Shown here one piece after another: positions 1 to 7,908 of a stretch of 28,022 nt of DNA (its first letter is position 1; every line of letters begins with the position of its first letter). The notes under the pieces are model-generated. The model was not told the origin of the DNA, did not search any database, and worked only from the letters and a program-made list of their open reading frames with translations. A program made the position numbers and the translations under genes. The DNA is from CANQDT01 sp051878935 (GTDB taxonomy: Bacteria; Bacillota; Clostridia; Lachnospirales; Lachnospiraceae), in NCBI GenBank assembly GCA_051878935.1, contig JBJELB010000096.1, positions 1 through 28,022 of the forward strand, in the 5' to 3' direction.

Positions 1-1
1 C

Positions 2-844
2 AATCCTCTGTACGAGAAATTGAAGATGTACTATGTCACCGGTGGTATGCCGGAACCTGTGTTGATGTGGACGGAAGGCCGTGATGTTTCCGCTATGCAG
101 GAAGCACTGTCCGGTATCATTGGTGCTTATGAGCGTGACTTTGCAAAGCATCCCAACATCAGCGAGTTCCCGAAGATCTCCATGATTTGGAAGTCCATAC
201 CGTCCCAACTGGCAAGGGAGAATAAGAAGTTTATCTACAAGGTTGTTAAGGAGGGTGCAAGAGCCCGTGAATACGAGGATGCCCTGCAATGGTTGGTAGA
301 TGCCCGACTGGTGCATAAGATCTACCGCAGTTCCGCTCCCGGCCTTCCGGTGGCTGCTTACGATGACCTTTCTGCATTTAAGATTTATCTGGTGGATGTA
401 GGTTTGCTCCGCCGTCTGGCACAGTTGGCTCCGACTGCCTTCGGAGAAGGTAACCGCCTGTTCACTGAGTTCAAGGGGGCACTAACTGAGAACTTTGTGT
501 TGCAGACTTTGATCACACAATTTGAAGTAGTTCCTCGTTACTGGACGCAGAGTAATCCTCCTTATGAGGTGGATTTCCTGATTCAGCGTGAGAATGATAT
601 TTTCCCTGTTGAAGTCAAATCCGAAGCCAATACATCCAGCAAGAGCCTTAAGAAATTTAAGGAACTGTTCCCGGACAAGGTAAAACTCCGTGTGCGGTTC
701 TCTCTGGATAATCTGAAGCTGGATGATGATGTATTGAACATTCCGCTGTTTATGGCAGATCAGTCGGATAGACTGATTGGGCTGGCGTTGGAGAAACTGC
801 AAAGTCCGGTTAGTGTTTCAATGAACACGCCAATACCGAATTAA
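2..844 (+). CDS. AAA ATPase / DUF4143 protein, C-terminal part (5' end outside window)
   Basis: The frame is already open at base 2 and reads N-P-L-Y-E-K-L-K before the first Met at 20, so the start lies left of the window and about 280 C-terminal residues are seen. The usual family architecture is an N-terminal P-loop ATPase (AAA_14 type, not visible here) followed by DUF4143. What is visible fits DUF4143: a YLVDVGLL segment, GALTENFVLQTL, and near the end a restriction-endonuclease-like core with Y-E-VDFLI and FPVEVKS (the D...ExK pattern). No cellular role is firmly established for this family; toxin-like or defence roles have been proposed, but nothing here decides it. Lys is almost always AAG and Leu often CTG, unlike the AAA-rich genes downstream, which hints at horizontal acquisition. 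The gene ends 20 nt before the trp promoter and has no obvious terminator. Confidence 0.8.
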   Translation, partial: NPLYEKLKMYYVTGGMPEPVLMWTEGRDVSAMQEALSGIIGAYERDFAKHPNISEFPKISMIWKSIPSQLARENKKFIYKVVKEGARAREYEDALQWLVDARLVHKIYRSSAPGLPVAAYDDLSAFKIYLVDVGLLRRLAQLAPTAFGEGNRLFTEFKGALTENFVLQTLITQFEVVPRYWTQSNPPYEVDFLIQRENDIFPVEVKSEANTSSKSLKKFKELFPDKVKLRVRFSLDNLKLDDDVLNIPLFMADQSDRLIGLALEKLQSPVSVSMNTPIPN

Positions 845-864
845 GAGGAATACAAAAAAAGTAG

Positions 865-893
865 TTGACAACATAGGGTGTTCATGTTACACT
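865..893 (+). promoter_or_regulatory. Sigma-A promoter of the trp T-box leader
   Basis: There is a perfect -35 TTGACA at 865-870, a 17-bp spacer and a -10 TACACT at 888-893. The -10 is preceded by TGT, giving an extended TGn motif. Transcription would start near 900, just at the beginning of the T-box leader. No other promoter of this quality is seen before trpE. Confidence 0.75.
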
Positions 894-900
894 TCATTCA

Positions 901-1184
901 ATTAAACCGATGAAGCGGAGATAACGGTGATTATGCCTCTACAGAGAGCCTGCGTTGCTGAGAGTCAGGTAAGAAACAGGTCATCAAATGGACCGCCGAG
1001 GGTGCAGTCAAATGCGTGTATTGCATGCAGAGTATTCTGTGACGTGAGGGCATACGTTAGTTGCCGGGGATATGTTAGTATCCTGCAGAGGGCATAGCTG
1101 TAATCAGTTATGAATCAAGGTGGCATCGCGGATAAGTTTTATTCGTCCTTGACGGAAATGATATTCTGTCAGGGACGTTTTTTT
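901..1184 (+). promoter_or_regulatory. T-box leader, tryptophan specific
   Basis: This is a cis-acting RNA that senses uncharged tRNA-Trp and lets RNA polymerase pass the terminator when tryptophan is short. Stem I carries the AGAGA-type motif at 942-947. The probable specifier codon is UGG at 989-991, followed by A-C-C as is usual. The T-box core TGGCATCGCGG lies at 1121-1131. Its TGGC would pair with a tRNA acceptor end GCCA, that is discriminator base G, as in bacterial tRNA-Trp. Antiterminator helices can be drawn as CAAGG (1116-1120) with CCTTG (1147-1151), and CGGAT (1129-1133) with ATTCG (1141-1145). They compete with the terminator that begins at 1145. The core deviates slightly from the usual TGGNACCGCG (T for C). 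The specificity agrees with the trpE gene downstream. Confidence 0.9.
1145..1184 (+). terminator. T-box-controlled intrinsic terminator
   Basis: An 11-bp stem, GTCCTTGACGG (1145-1155) with CTGTCAGGGAC (1166-1176), has a 10-nt loop and is followed by G and a run of seven T. Its left arm includes bases needed by the antiterminator helices, so the two folds exclude each other. Confidence 0.88.
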
Positions 1185-1207
1185 GTTTATATAAGACATG
1201 TCAATTT

Positions 1208-1427
1208 CCGGCGGCTGTCGCTGACTGCGGTGCATATCTGTTTTTTCTTGCACCGCTACGTTTGAAATCGAACGGAAGTGTGCCCAAAAAAGATACTGAA
1301 ATCACTAGCGGTTGACGAAAACTTGCCAACGGCGCGTTGCGTGACGTCCATTGGAGTGCTTGTCTTTCTACAAACCGGGGTGTCAGCGGAAAAACAGATA
1401 TGCACCGCAGTCAGCGACAGCCGCCGG
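1208..1427. repeat. Palindromic repeat element 1 (single-module form) in the trp leader
   Basis: Bases 1208-1245 and 1390-1427 are perfect inverted repeats of 38 bp, enclosing 144 bp. The interior contains module copy A (1250-1376), which recurs twice near 18.9-19.2 kb. The element has no coding potential that I believe; the open frame across it is simply the upstream extension of trpE. It sits after the T-box terminator and ends 41 nt before the trpE start, so it is part of the antiterminated transcript. There is no transposase, and I could not identify a clear target-site duplication. Confidence 0.85.
1250..1376 (+). repeat. Repeat module copy A
   Basis: The copy begins GCACCGCTACGTTTGAAA and its core (1283-1376) runs from CCCAAAAAAGATACTG to a TCTTTCTACAAACC end. 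It matches the reverse complement of 18896-19022 closely, for example in the shared blocks AAATCACTAGCGGTTGAC, AACGGCGCGTT and CATTGGAGTGCT. It also matches 19049-19166 more loosely. Confidence 0.85.
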
Positions 1428-1468
1428 GAAAATGTTATATTTTTTATGTAAAAATTGGAGGTGACGGT

Positions 1469-2935
1469 ATGAAGATTCTACCAGATTTGAAGACAGTAAA
1501 AGAGATTGCACAGACCGGCAGGTATAAGGTATTGCCGGTCAGCTGTGAGATGTTATCAGACATTTGTACACCGATTGAAGCATTAAGAAAGTTAAAAAAT
1601 ATATCCACTCACTGCTATATGCTGGAGTCGGTTGCTGAAAATGAGAAATGGGGAAGATATACCTTTCTTGGTTTTGATCCCAAAATGGAGATTACCTGTA
1701 TGGATGGGGAGCTGATTGCCGGTAATATTAAGATTCAAACCGATGATCCGTCTACATTTATTCGACAGATACTCTCTGATTATAAGAGCCCGAGGTTCGA
1801 TTATCTGCCGTCCTTTACAGGCGGTCTGGTCGGGTATTTCTCCTATGATTACCTGAATTACAGTGAGCCAACGGTCAAAACGGAGGCTTTGGATACGGAA
1901 CAATTTAAGGATGTTGATCTGATGCTGTTTGATAAAGTCATCGTTTTTGATAACTTCCGCCAGAAAATTATTCTAATCGTAAATATGTCTCTGGATGACC
2001 CGGAAACCGGATACAACAAAGCACTGATTGAGTTGGAGCAGCTAAAAGATTTGTTGCGCAATGGTGAGCAAAAACAGGAAACAGGCGGTCATCTGACAGG
2101 GGAAGTGATTCCTTTATTTGATAAAGAAACGTATTGTGAGATGGTGGAGCAGGCAAAACACTATATAAGAGAAGGAGATATCTTTCAAATCGTGTTGTCC
2201 AACCGGCTATCAGCACCATTTGAAGGAAGCTTACTTAACACATACCGTATGCTGAGGACGATGAATCCTTCGCCATATATGTTCTATTTTTCCGGAACGG
2301 ATGTTGAAGTTGCCGGAGCTTCACCGGAAACCCTGGTAAAGCTGGAAAATGGAGTGCTTCATACCTTCCCGTTAGCTGGAACGAGACCTCGTGGAAAAAC
2401 AGAGGAAGAGGATAAAGTACTGGAAACAGAATTGCTTGCCGATGAGAAGGAACTGGCAGAACATAATATGCTGGTGGATCTTGGAAGGAATGACCTGGGT
2501 AAAATCAGTAAATTCGGTTCGGTAGAAGTGGAAACCCTGCATTCGATTGAACGATATTCACATGTGATGCACATTGGTTCAACGGTAAGAGGAGAGATTC
2601 GGGAAGAAAAGGATGCCCTGGATGCAGTGGAAGCAGTCCTGCCGGCAGGAACCTTGTCCGGTGCACCGAAGATTCGTGCCTGCCAATTGATAGGTGAGCT
2701 GGAGAATAATAAACGCGGCATCTATGGTGGAGCGATCGGTTATATCGATTTTACCGGAAATATGGATACCTGTATTGCGATTCGCATTGCCTACAAAAAG
2801 AACGGAAAAGTATTTGTAAGAAGCGGAGCCGGAATTGTAGCGGATTCGGTTCCGGAAAAGGAATATCAGGAATGTATCAATAAGGCACAGGCGGTTGTGA
2901 ATGCATTGAAGATAGCAGAGGAGGCGGATGTATGA
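1469..2935 (+). CDS. trpE: Anthranilate synthase component I
   Basis: This enzyme converts chorismate to anthranilate, using ammonia delivered by TrpG; it is the first committed step of tryptophan synthesis in the cytoplasm. I start it at ATG 1469 (MKILPDLKTV, 488 aa) because GGAGGTGA lies just upstream. The longer open frame back to 1337 only translates the repeat element. The N-terminal domain has the YMLES segment near residue 50, the site where tryptophan feedback-inhibits the enzyme in this family. The C-terminal chorismate-binding domain shows GDIFQIVLSNR, AGASPETLVKL, LVDLGRNDLG and PAGTLSGAPKIRA, as in active enzymes. Its stop overlaps the trpG start (ATGTATGA). Expression is expected to be under the upstream Trp T-box. 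Confidence 0.97.
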   Translation: MKILPDLKTVKEIAQTGRYKVLPVSCEMLSDICTPIEALRKLKNISTHCYMLESVAENEKWGRYTFLGFDPKMEITCMDGELIAGNIKIQTDDPSTFIRQILSDYKSPRFDYLPSFTGGLVGYFSYDYLNYSEPTVKTEALDTEQFKDVDLMLFDKVIVFDNFRQKIILIVNMSLDDPETGYNKALIELEQLKDLLRNGEQKQETGGHLTGEVIPLFDKETYCEMVEQAKHYIREGDIFQIVLSNRLSAPFEGSLLNTYRMLRTMNPSPYMFYFSGTDVEVAGASPETLVKLENGVLHTFPLAGTRPRGKTEEEDKVLETELLADEKELAEHNMLVDLGRNDLGKISKFGSVEVETLHSIERYSHVMHIGSTVRGEIREEKDALDAVEAVLPAGTLSGAPKIRACQLIGELENNKRGIYGGAIGYIDFTGNMDTCIAIRIAYKKNGKVFVRSGAGIVADSVPEKEYQECINKAQAVVNALKIAEEADV

Positions 2936-3498
2936 TATTACTGATTGATAATTATGACAGTTTTTCTTATAATCTGTATCAGATGATTGGCGAGATTTGT
3001 CCGGATATCAGAGTAATCAGAAATGATGAGGTGTCAATAGAAGAGATAAAACAATGGAATCCGGATCATATCATTTTATCACCCGGACCGGGACGTCCGG
3101 AAGATGCAGGCATAATCATAGATGTTGCCAAAACTCTGGGCAGGGATATCCCGATACTGGGGGTATGCCTGGGACACCAGGCAATCTGTGCGGCATACGG
3201 AGCTACGGTTACCTATGCAAAAGAATTGATGCATGGAAAACAGTCGGAAGTCAGATTTGACCGTACCTGTGCGTTGTTTCAGGGGATTCCTGAGGTGGCC
3301 AGCGTTGCACGGTATCATTCTCTGGCGGCTGATGCAGACACCATGCCGGAATGCCTGAAGGTTACAGCATTGACAACAGATGGAGAAATTATGGCAGTCC
3401 AGCACAAGGAGTATCCGATTTATGGAGTGCAGTTTCATCCGGAATCCATTATGACTCCGGATGGAAAAAATATGTTAAAAAATTTTTTAAGTAAATAG
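2932..3498 (+). CDS. trpG: Anthranilate synthase component II, glutamine amidotransferase
   Basis: This is the glutaminase subunit that feeds ammonia to TrpE. It is a class I amidotransferase of 188 aa, the normal size for an unfused TrpG. The NYDSFSYNLYQ start, LSPGPGRPEDAG, nucleophile elbow GVCLGHQ (Cys79) and GVQFHPES (His169, Glu171) complete the catalytic triad. The start codon overlaps the trpE stop, implying translational coupling and equal subunit supply. It is not fused to trpD, unlike in enteric bacteria. Some TrpG proteins also serve p-aminobenzoate synthase as PabA; no pab gene is in this window, so that dual use cannot be judged. Confidence 0.97.
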   Translation: MILLIDNYDSFSYNLYQMIGEICPDIRVIRNDEVSIEEIKQWNPDHIILSPGPGRPEDAGIIIDVAKTLGRDIPILGVCLGHQAICAAYGATVTYAKELMHGKQSEVRFDRTCALFQGIPEVASVARYHSLAADADTMPECLKVTALTTDGEIMAVQHKEYPIYGVQFHPESIMTPDGKNMLKNFLSK

Positions 3499-3511
3499 AG
3501 GGGGGACAGAC

Positions 3512-4543
3512 ATGATTAAAGAAGCGATTATGAAAATAGTGAATAAAGAAGATCTGACGTATGATGAGGCATATGCTGTGATGAATGAAATAATGAGTGG
3601 GGAGACCAGTGCTACACAAAATGCTGCTTTTCTGGCTGCGCTTTCCACCAAGAGTACGAAAGCAGAGACGATTGTAGAGATTGCTGGCTGTGCGGCAGCG
3701 ATGAGAGATCATGCAGTCAAAGTCGATACAGGTATGGATGTGTTTGAAATTGTCGGAACCGGAGGTGACGGAGCACATAGTTTTAATATTTCCACCACTT
3801 CGGCATTGGTTGCTGCAGCCGGTGGAATGAAGGTTGCCAAACATGGTAATCGTGCTGCTTCTTCCCAATGCGGAACAGCGGATTGTCTGGAAGCGTTGGG
3901 TGTTAATATCATACAAAGTCCCGAAAAGTGCAGGGAATTATTAGAGGAAGCCGGCATGTGTTTCTTCTTTGCACAGCAATACCATACATCGATGAAATAT
4001 GTAGGAGGAATTCGAAAAGAACTGGGATTCCGTACCGTTTTTAATATTCTGGGTCCTTTAACGAATCCTGCCGGTCCAAAGCTGCAATTATTAGGTGTTT
4101 ATGACGAATATCTGGTTGAGCCGCTAGCGCAGGTTCTGATGAGTTTGGGTGTGGAACACGGCATGGTTGTTTATGGTCAGGATAAGTTAGATGAGATATC
4201 CATGAGTGCACCGACAACGGTGTGCGAGTTTAAAGACGGATGGTACAAAACTTATACAATTACACCGGAAGAGTTCGGATTGAAGCGTTGTACCAAAGCT
4301 GATCTGGAAGGTGGAACCCCACAGGAAAATGCAGAGATGACACTTGCTATCCTAAAAGGAGAAAAGGGACATAAGAGAGATGCTGTTTTGATGAATGCAG
4401 GTGCATCACTCTATCTTGGGGGGAAAGCCGAATCCATGCAGGCCGGTATTGAGCTGGCTGCAAAACTGCTGGATTCCGGTGCTGCCCTGGCTACCCTTCA
4501 GAAGCTGATTGAAGTAAGCAACCGAGTGGAGGAATCAGAATGA
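3512..4543 (+). CDS. trpD: Anthranilate phosphoribosyltransferase
   Basis: This enzyme transfers phosphoribose from PRPP to anthranilate, the second specific step. The protein is 343 aa, typical for the family. The glycine-rich PRPP loop is visible as EIVGTGGDGAHSFNIST near residue 80, followed by KHGNRAASSQCGTADCLEALG, which carries the anthranilate and PRPP/metal contacts. GPLTNPAGP lies in the C-terminal half. The start at 3512 follows a strong AGGGGGGA site, 13 nt after trpG ends. Its end overlaps trpC by ATGA. Confidence 0.97.
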   Translation: MIKEAIMKIVNKEDLTYDEAYAVMNEIMSGETSATQNAAFLAALSTKSTKAETIVEIAGCAAAMRDHAVKVDTGMDVFEIVGTGGDGAHSFNISTTSALVAAAGGMKVAKHGNRAASSQCGTADCLEALGVNIIQSPEKCRELLEEAGMCFFFAQQYHTSMKYVGGIRKELGFRTVFNILGPLTNPAGPKLQLLGVYDEYLVEPLAQVLMSLGVEHGMVVYGQDKLDEISMSAPTTVCEFKDGWYKTYTITPEEFGLKRCTKADLEGGTPQENAEMTLAILKGEKGHKRDAVLMNAGASLYLGGKAESMQAGIELAAKLLDSGAALATLQKLIEVSNRVEESE

Positions 4544-5322
4544 CGATATTAGATCAACTGGCAGAACATGCAAAGGAACGTGTGGAATGTGCGAAAAGAA
4601 ACCTGTCGCTGGAGGAACTCAAACATAGGGTGTGTGAACTTCCAAAAGGAAACCTTTCCTTCGAAGAAGCACTGAAAAAGAAAGGGATGTCTTTTATCTG
4701 CGAATGCAAAAAGGCGTCCCCATCGAAGGGACTGATCGCACCGGATTTTCCTTATCTTGAGATTGCTTCGGACTATGAAAAGGCAGGCGCGGATGCGATT
4801 TCCGTATTGACGGAACCGAAGTGGTTTCTTGGAAGTAACCGGTATTTAGAGGAAATTGCAGAGACGGTAACGATTCCATGTTTACGGAAGGATTTTACCG
4901 TTGATGAGTATATGATTTATGAAGCGAAGGAATTAGGAGCGTCTGCGATCTTGCTGATATGCTCTATTTTAGGCAAAAATCAGATGAAAGAATATCTTCA
5001 TATCTGTGACGAACTGGGCTTATCGGTTCTGACAGAAACCCATGATGAAAAGGAAGTGGAGATGGCACTCGATATCGGGGCAAGGGTTATTGGAGTCAAT
5101 AACCGTAATTTGAAGGATTTCACTGTTGATACGGAAAATAGCAGAAAACTTCGTGCAATGATTCCGCCGGATGTACTGTTTGTATCCGAAAGCGGTGTGA
5201 GCACTCCGCAGGATGTGAAGCGATTACGCGATATTGGCGCAGATGCTGTATTGATTGGTGAGTCACTGATGCGGGCACCGGATAAGAAAGTGAAGTTGGC
5301 AGAACTAAGAGGTTTGTTATGA
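4540..5322 (+). CDS. trpC: Indole-3-glycerol-phosphate synthase
   Basis: This protein closes the indole ring from carboxyphenylamino-deoxyribulose phosphate with loss of CO2 and water. It is a 260-aa (beta/alpha)8 barrel that is monofunctional, that is, not fused to TrpF. Visible family marks are FICECKKASPSKGLI (catalytic Glu and Lys region), DAISVLTEPKWFLGS, CLRKDFTVDEYMIYEA, GVNNRNLKDF, VSESGV and DAVLIGESLM (phosphate-binding end of the barrel). It starts by ATGA overlap with trpD and overlaps the trpF start in the same way. Confidence 0.97.
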   Translation: MTILDQLAEHAKERVECAKRNLSLEELKHRVCELPKGNLSFEEALKKKGMSFICECKKASPSKGLIAPDFPYLEIASDYEKAGADAISVLTEPKWFLGSNRYLEEIAETVTIPCLRKDFTVDEYMIYEAKELGASAILLICSILGKNQMKEYLHICDELGLSVLTETHDEKEVEMALDIGARVIGVNNRNLKDFTVDTENSRKLRAMIPPDVLFVSESGVSTPQDVKRLRDIGADAVLIGESLMRAPDKKVKLAELRGLL

Positions 5323-5933
5323 CAAAAATAAAATTGTGTGGACTGACAAGAGAAGAAGAGATTCGGACTGCGAATGAATTGATGCCGGAATATATCGGGT
5401 TTGTCTTTGCCCCAAATAGCAGGAGACGGATATCCCCTGCAAAAGCCATGGAATTAAGAAAACAATTACATCCTGCTATTCGGACAGTCGGAGTATTTGT
5501 TCAGGAAGAAGTGGAAGCAGTGGCTGCTTTATTACATAGAGGGGTCATTGATATTGCACAGCTGCATGGTAGTGAGGATGAGGAATATATCAGAAAACTG
5601 CGTACTCTTTCAGAGCAGCCCATCATAAAAGCATTTCGATGTGAATCAGAAAGAGACATGATTGCAGCACAAGGCTGCCCGGCAGATTATGTACTTTTAG
5701 ACTCCGGAACAGGAGGAAGCGGAGAAGTCTTTGACTGGACGTTGTTAGAAACGATGCAAAGACCCTATTTTCTGGCGGGAGGACTTACTGATTTGAATGT
5801 TTCTGTACCGGTGGAGCGATATCATCCTTATGCTGTGGATGTAAGCTCCGGTATTGAAAGTAATGGAGTAAAAGATATAGAAAAGATGAAAGCATTTGTC
5901 TGTGCTGTTCGTAAGGCAGACAGGAAAGGATGA
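5319..5933 (+). CDS. trpF: Phosphoribosylanthranilate isomerase
   Basis: This enzyme performs the Amadori rearrangement of phosphoribosylanthranilate, the step before TrpC. It has 204 aa. The catalytic Cys is in the N-terminal KLCGLT motif, and the catalytic Asp lies in VLLDSGTGGSGEVFDW. The phosphate-binding end shows FLAGGL and AVDVSSGIES. GFVFAPNSRRRISP and AQLHGSEDEEYI are also typical. ATGA overlap with trpC; trpB starts 4 nt after its stop. Confidence 0.96.
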   Translation: MTKIKLCGLTREEEIRTANELMPEYIGFVFAPNSRRRISPAKAMELRKQLHPAIRTVGVFVQEEVEAVAALLHRGVIDIAQLHGSEDEEYIRKLRTLSEQPIIKAFRCESERDMIAAQGCPADYVLLDSGTGGSGEVFDWTLLETMQRPYFLAGGLTDLNVSVPVERYHPYAVDVSSGIESNGVKDIEKMKAFVCAVRKADRKG

Positions 5934-5937
5934 AATC

Positions 5938-7128
5938 ATGACGAATGAAAACGGACGTTTTGGTATTCATGGAGGACAGTATATACCGGAGACCCTTATG
6001 AATGCTGTAATTGAGTTGGAAGAGGCATATAATATATATAAAAACGATCCTCAATTCAATCAGGAACTGACAAGATTATTAAATGAATATGCAGGAAGAC
6101 CTTCAAGACTGTATTATGCTGAAAAAATGACAAAGGATCTGGGTGGTGCAAAGATCTATCTGAAACGGGAGGATTTAAACCATACAGGTGCGCATAAAAT
6201 CAATAATGTGCTTGGACAGGCGCTGCTTGCAAAAAAGATGGGAAAGACCCGTCTGATTGCAGAAACAGGGGCAGGACAACATGGAGTGGCAACAGCAACG
6301 GCGGCAGCATTACTCGGTATGGAATGTGTCGTATTTATGGGAAAAGAAGATACGGTTCGTCAGGCATTGAATGTATATCGTATGAGATTACTGGGAGCAG
6401 AGGTTGTGCCTGTTACTTCCGGAACCGCAACATTAAAGGATGCCGTTTCGGAGGCAATGCGCGAATGGACAAGCCGCATTGCAGATACCCATTATTGCCT
6501 CGGTTCTGTCATGGGTCCCCATCCTTTCCCTACAATTGTAAGGGATTTTCAGGCAGTGATTTCCAGAGAAATGAAGGAACAGATTCTTGAGAAGGAAGGA
6601 AGATTACCGGATGCTGTCATTGCCTGTGTCGGTGGTGGTTCCAATGCGATTGGAAGCTTTTATCATTTTATTGAAGATAAGGATGTCAGACTCATTGGGT
6701 GTGAAGCTGCCGGACGCGGTATTGACAGCTTTGAAACGGCTGCTACCGTTAATACCGGAAGCGTTGGAATCTTTCATGGTATGAAATCCTATTTTTGTCA
6801 GGATCAATACGGACAGATTGCACCGGTCTATTCGATATCAGCCGGGCTTGATTATCCGGGTGTCGGGCCGGAACATGCCTATCTTCATGACATCGGACGT
6901 GCCGAATATGCTCCGGTCACCGATGAAGAAGCGGTATGTGCCTTCGAATATCTGTCGAAAACAGAAGGAATCATCCCGGCAATTGAATCAGCACATGCAG
7001 TTGCCCATGCAATCAAGCTGGCACCGACGATGAATCAGGAACAGATTATCATCATCACCATATCCGGAAGAGGAGACAAAGACTGTGCAGCGATTGCCAG
7101 ATACAGAGGGGAGGATATTCATGAGTAA
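5938..7128 (+). CDS. trpB: Tryptophan synthase beta chain
   Basis: This PLP enzyme condenses indole with serine to make tryptophan, working in an alpha2-beta2 complex with TrpA. I start at ATG 5938 (MTNENGRFG, 396 aa), preceded by AGGAAAGG. The longer frame to 5896 runs back into trpF. The PLP lysine is Lys87 in HTGAHKINN. Further marks are ETGAGQHGVATA, the phosphate-binding GGGSNAIG, and the C-terminal SGRGDKD. This is the ordinary TrpB1 type partnered with TrpA, not the TrpB2 form. It overlaps the trpA start by 8 nt. Confidence 0.97.
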   Translation: MTNENGRFGIHGGQYIPETLMNAVIELEEAYNIYKNDPQFNQELTRLLNEYAGRPSRLYYAEKMTKDLGGAKIYLKREDLNHTGAHKINNVLGQALLAKKMGKTRLIAETGAGQHGVATATAAALLGMECVVFMGKEDTVRQALNVYRMRLLGAEVVPVTSGTATLKDAVSEAMREWTSRIADTHYCLGSVMGPHPFPTIVRDFQAVISREMKEQILEKEGRLPDAVIACVGGGSNAIGSFYHFIEDKDVRLIGCEAAGRGIDSFETAATVNTGSVGIFHGMKSYFCQDQYGQIAPVYSISAGLDYPGVGPEHAYLHDIGRAEYAPVTDEEAVCAFEYLSKTEGIIPAIESAHAVAHAIKLAPTMNQEQIIIITISGRGDKDCAAIARYRGEDIHE

Positions 7129-7891
7129 GATAAAAGAAGCATTTCAGAATGGAAAAGCGTTTATCGCCTTTATTACTTGCGGCGATCCCGATTTGGAAAC
7201 AACAGCAGCAGCGGTTCGCGCTGCAGTCGATAATGGAGCGGATCTGATTGAGTTGGGAATCCCGTTTTCTGATCCTACAGCAGAAGGACCTGTGATACAG
7301 GCAGCAAGTTTGCGTGCCTTGGATGCAGGAACTACAACAGATAAAGTATTTGAACTGGTCAGAGAATTACGTAAGGAGATCACAGTTCCTATGGTGTTTA
7401 TGACCTATGCCAATGTGGTGTTTTCGTATGGTGCAAAGAGATTCATTTCTACTACGAAAAGCATTGGAATCGATGGATTGATCCTGCCGGATCTTCCGTT
7501 TGAAGAAAAGGATGATTTTTTACCAATTTGTCATGAATATGATGTAGATTTGATATCTCTGATTGCTCCGACTTCAGAGAACCGAATAGCGATGATTGCA
7601 AAAGAAGCGGAAGGGTTTCTTTATATTGTCTCCAGCCTGGGAGTGACCGGTGCGAGAAGTGAGATAAAAACGGATTTGAAGTCGATAGTGGATGTCGTAC
7701 GACAATATACGGATATTCCCTGTGCCATTGGTTTTGGTATTTCTACACCGGAACAGGCGCAGAAGATGGCAACTGTCTCAGACGGTGTGATCGTTGGCTC
7801 TGCTATTGTAAAACTGCTGGAACAGCATGGAAAGTCGGCTCCGAAATACATTGGTGAGTATGTAAGGACAATGAAGGATGCTCTTGGGTAA
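7121..7891 (+). CDS. trpA: Tryptophan synthase alpha chain
   Basis: TrpA cleaves indole-3-glycerol phosphate and passes indole through a tunnel to TrpB. The start is ATG 7121 (MSKIKEAFQNG, 256 aa), with GGGGAGG upstream inside trpB; the frame back to 7085 is overlap only. The catalytic Glu is Glu44 in IELGIPFSDP. The second acid, Asp60 in the Salmonella enzyme, is here Glu55 (DPTAEGPVIQ), a conservative change. GLILPDLPFEE, SSLGVTGARS, GFGIST and VIVGSAIV are present. It is the last trp gene; the next gene starts 17 nt later without a terminator. Confidence 0.96.
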   Translation: MSKIKEAFQNGKAFIAFITCGDPDLETTAAAVRAAVDNGADLIELGIPFSDPTAEGPVIQAASLRALDAGTTTDKVFELVRELRKEITVPMVFMTYANVVFSYGAKRFISTTKSIGIDGLILPDLPFEEKDDFLPICHEYDVDLISLIAPTSENRIAMIAKEAEGFLYIVSSLGVTGARSEIKTDLKSIVDVVRQYTDIPCAIGFGISTPEQAQKMATVSDGVIVGSAIVKLLEQHGKSAPKYIGEYVRTMKDALG

Positions 7892-7908
7892 GATAAGGAG
7901 ATAAGAAA

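Noticed and set aside
811..826. Possible terminator hairpin at the end of the DUF4143 gene
   Set aside because: GTGTT/GAACAC-type pairing is short, lies inside the coding region and has no T tract behind it.
1337..1468. Longer N-terminus for TrpE
   Set aside because: The extra 44 codons translate the repeat element and arm; GGAGGTGA before ATG 1469 and the family's normal length favour the shorter start.
3449..3916. Minus-strand frame of 155 codons within trpG-trpD
   Set aside because: It is a shadow frame opposite conserved trpD coding sequence, with no ribosome site and no recognisable domain.
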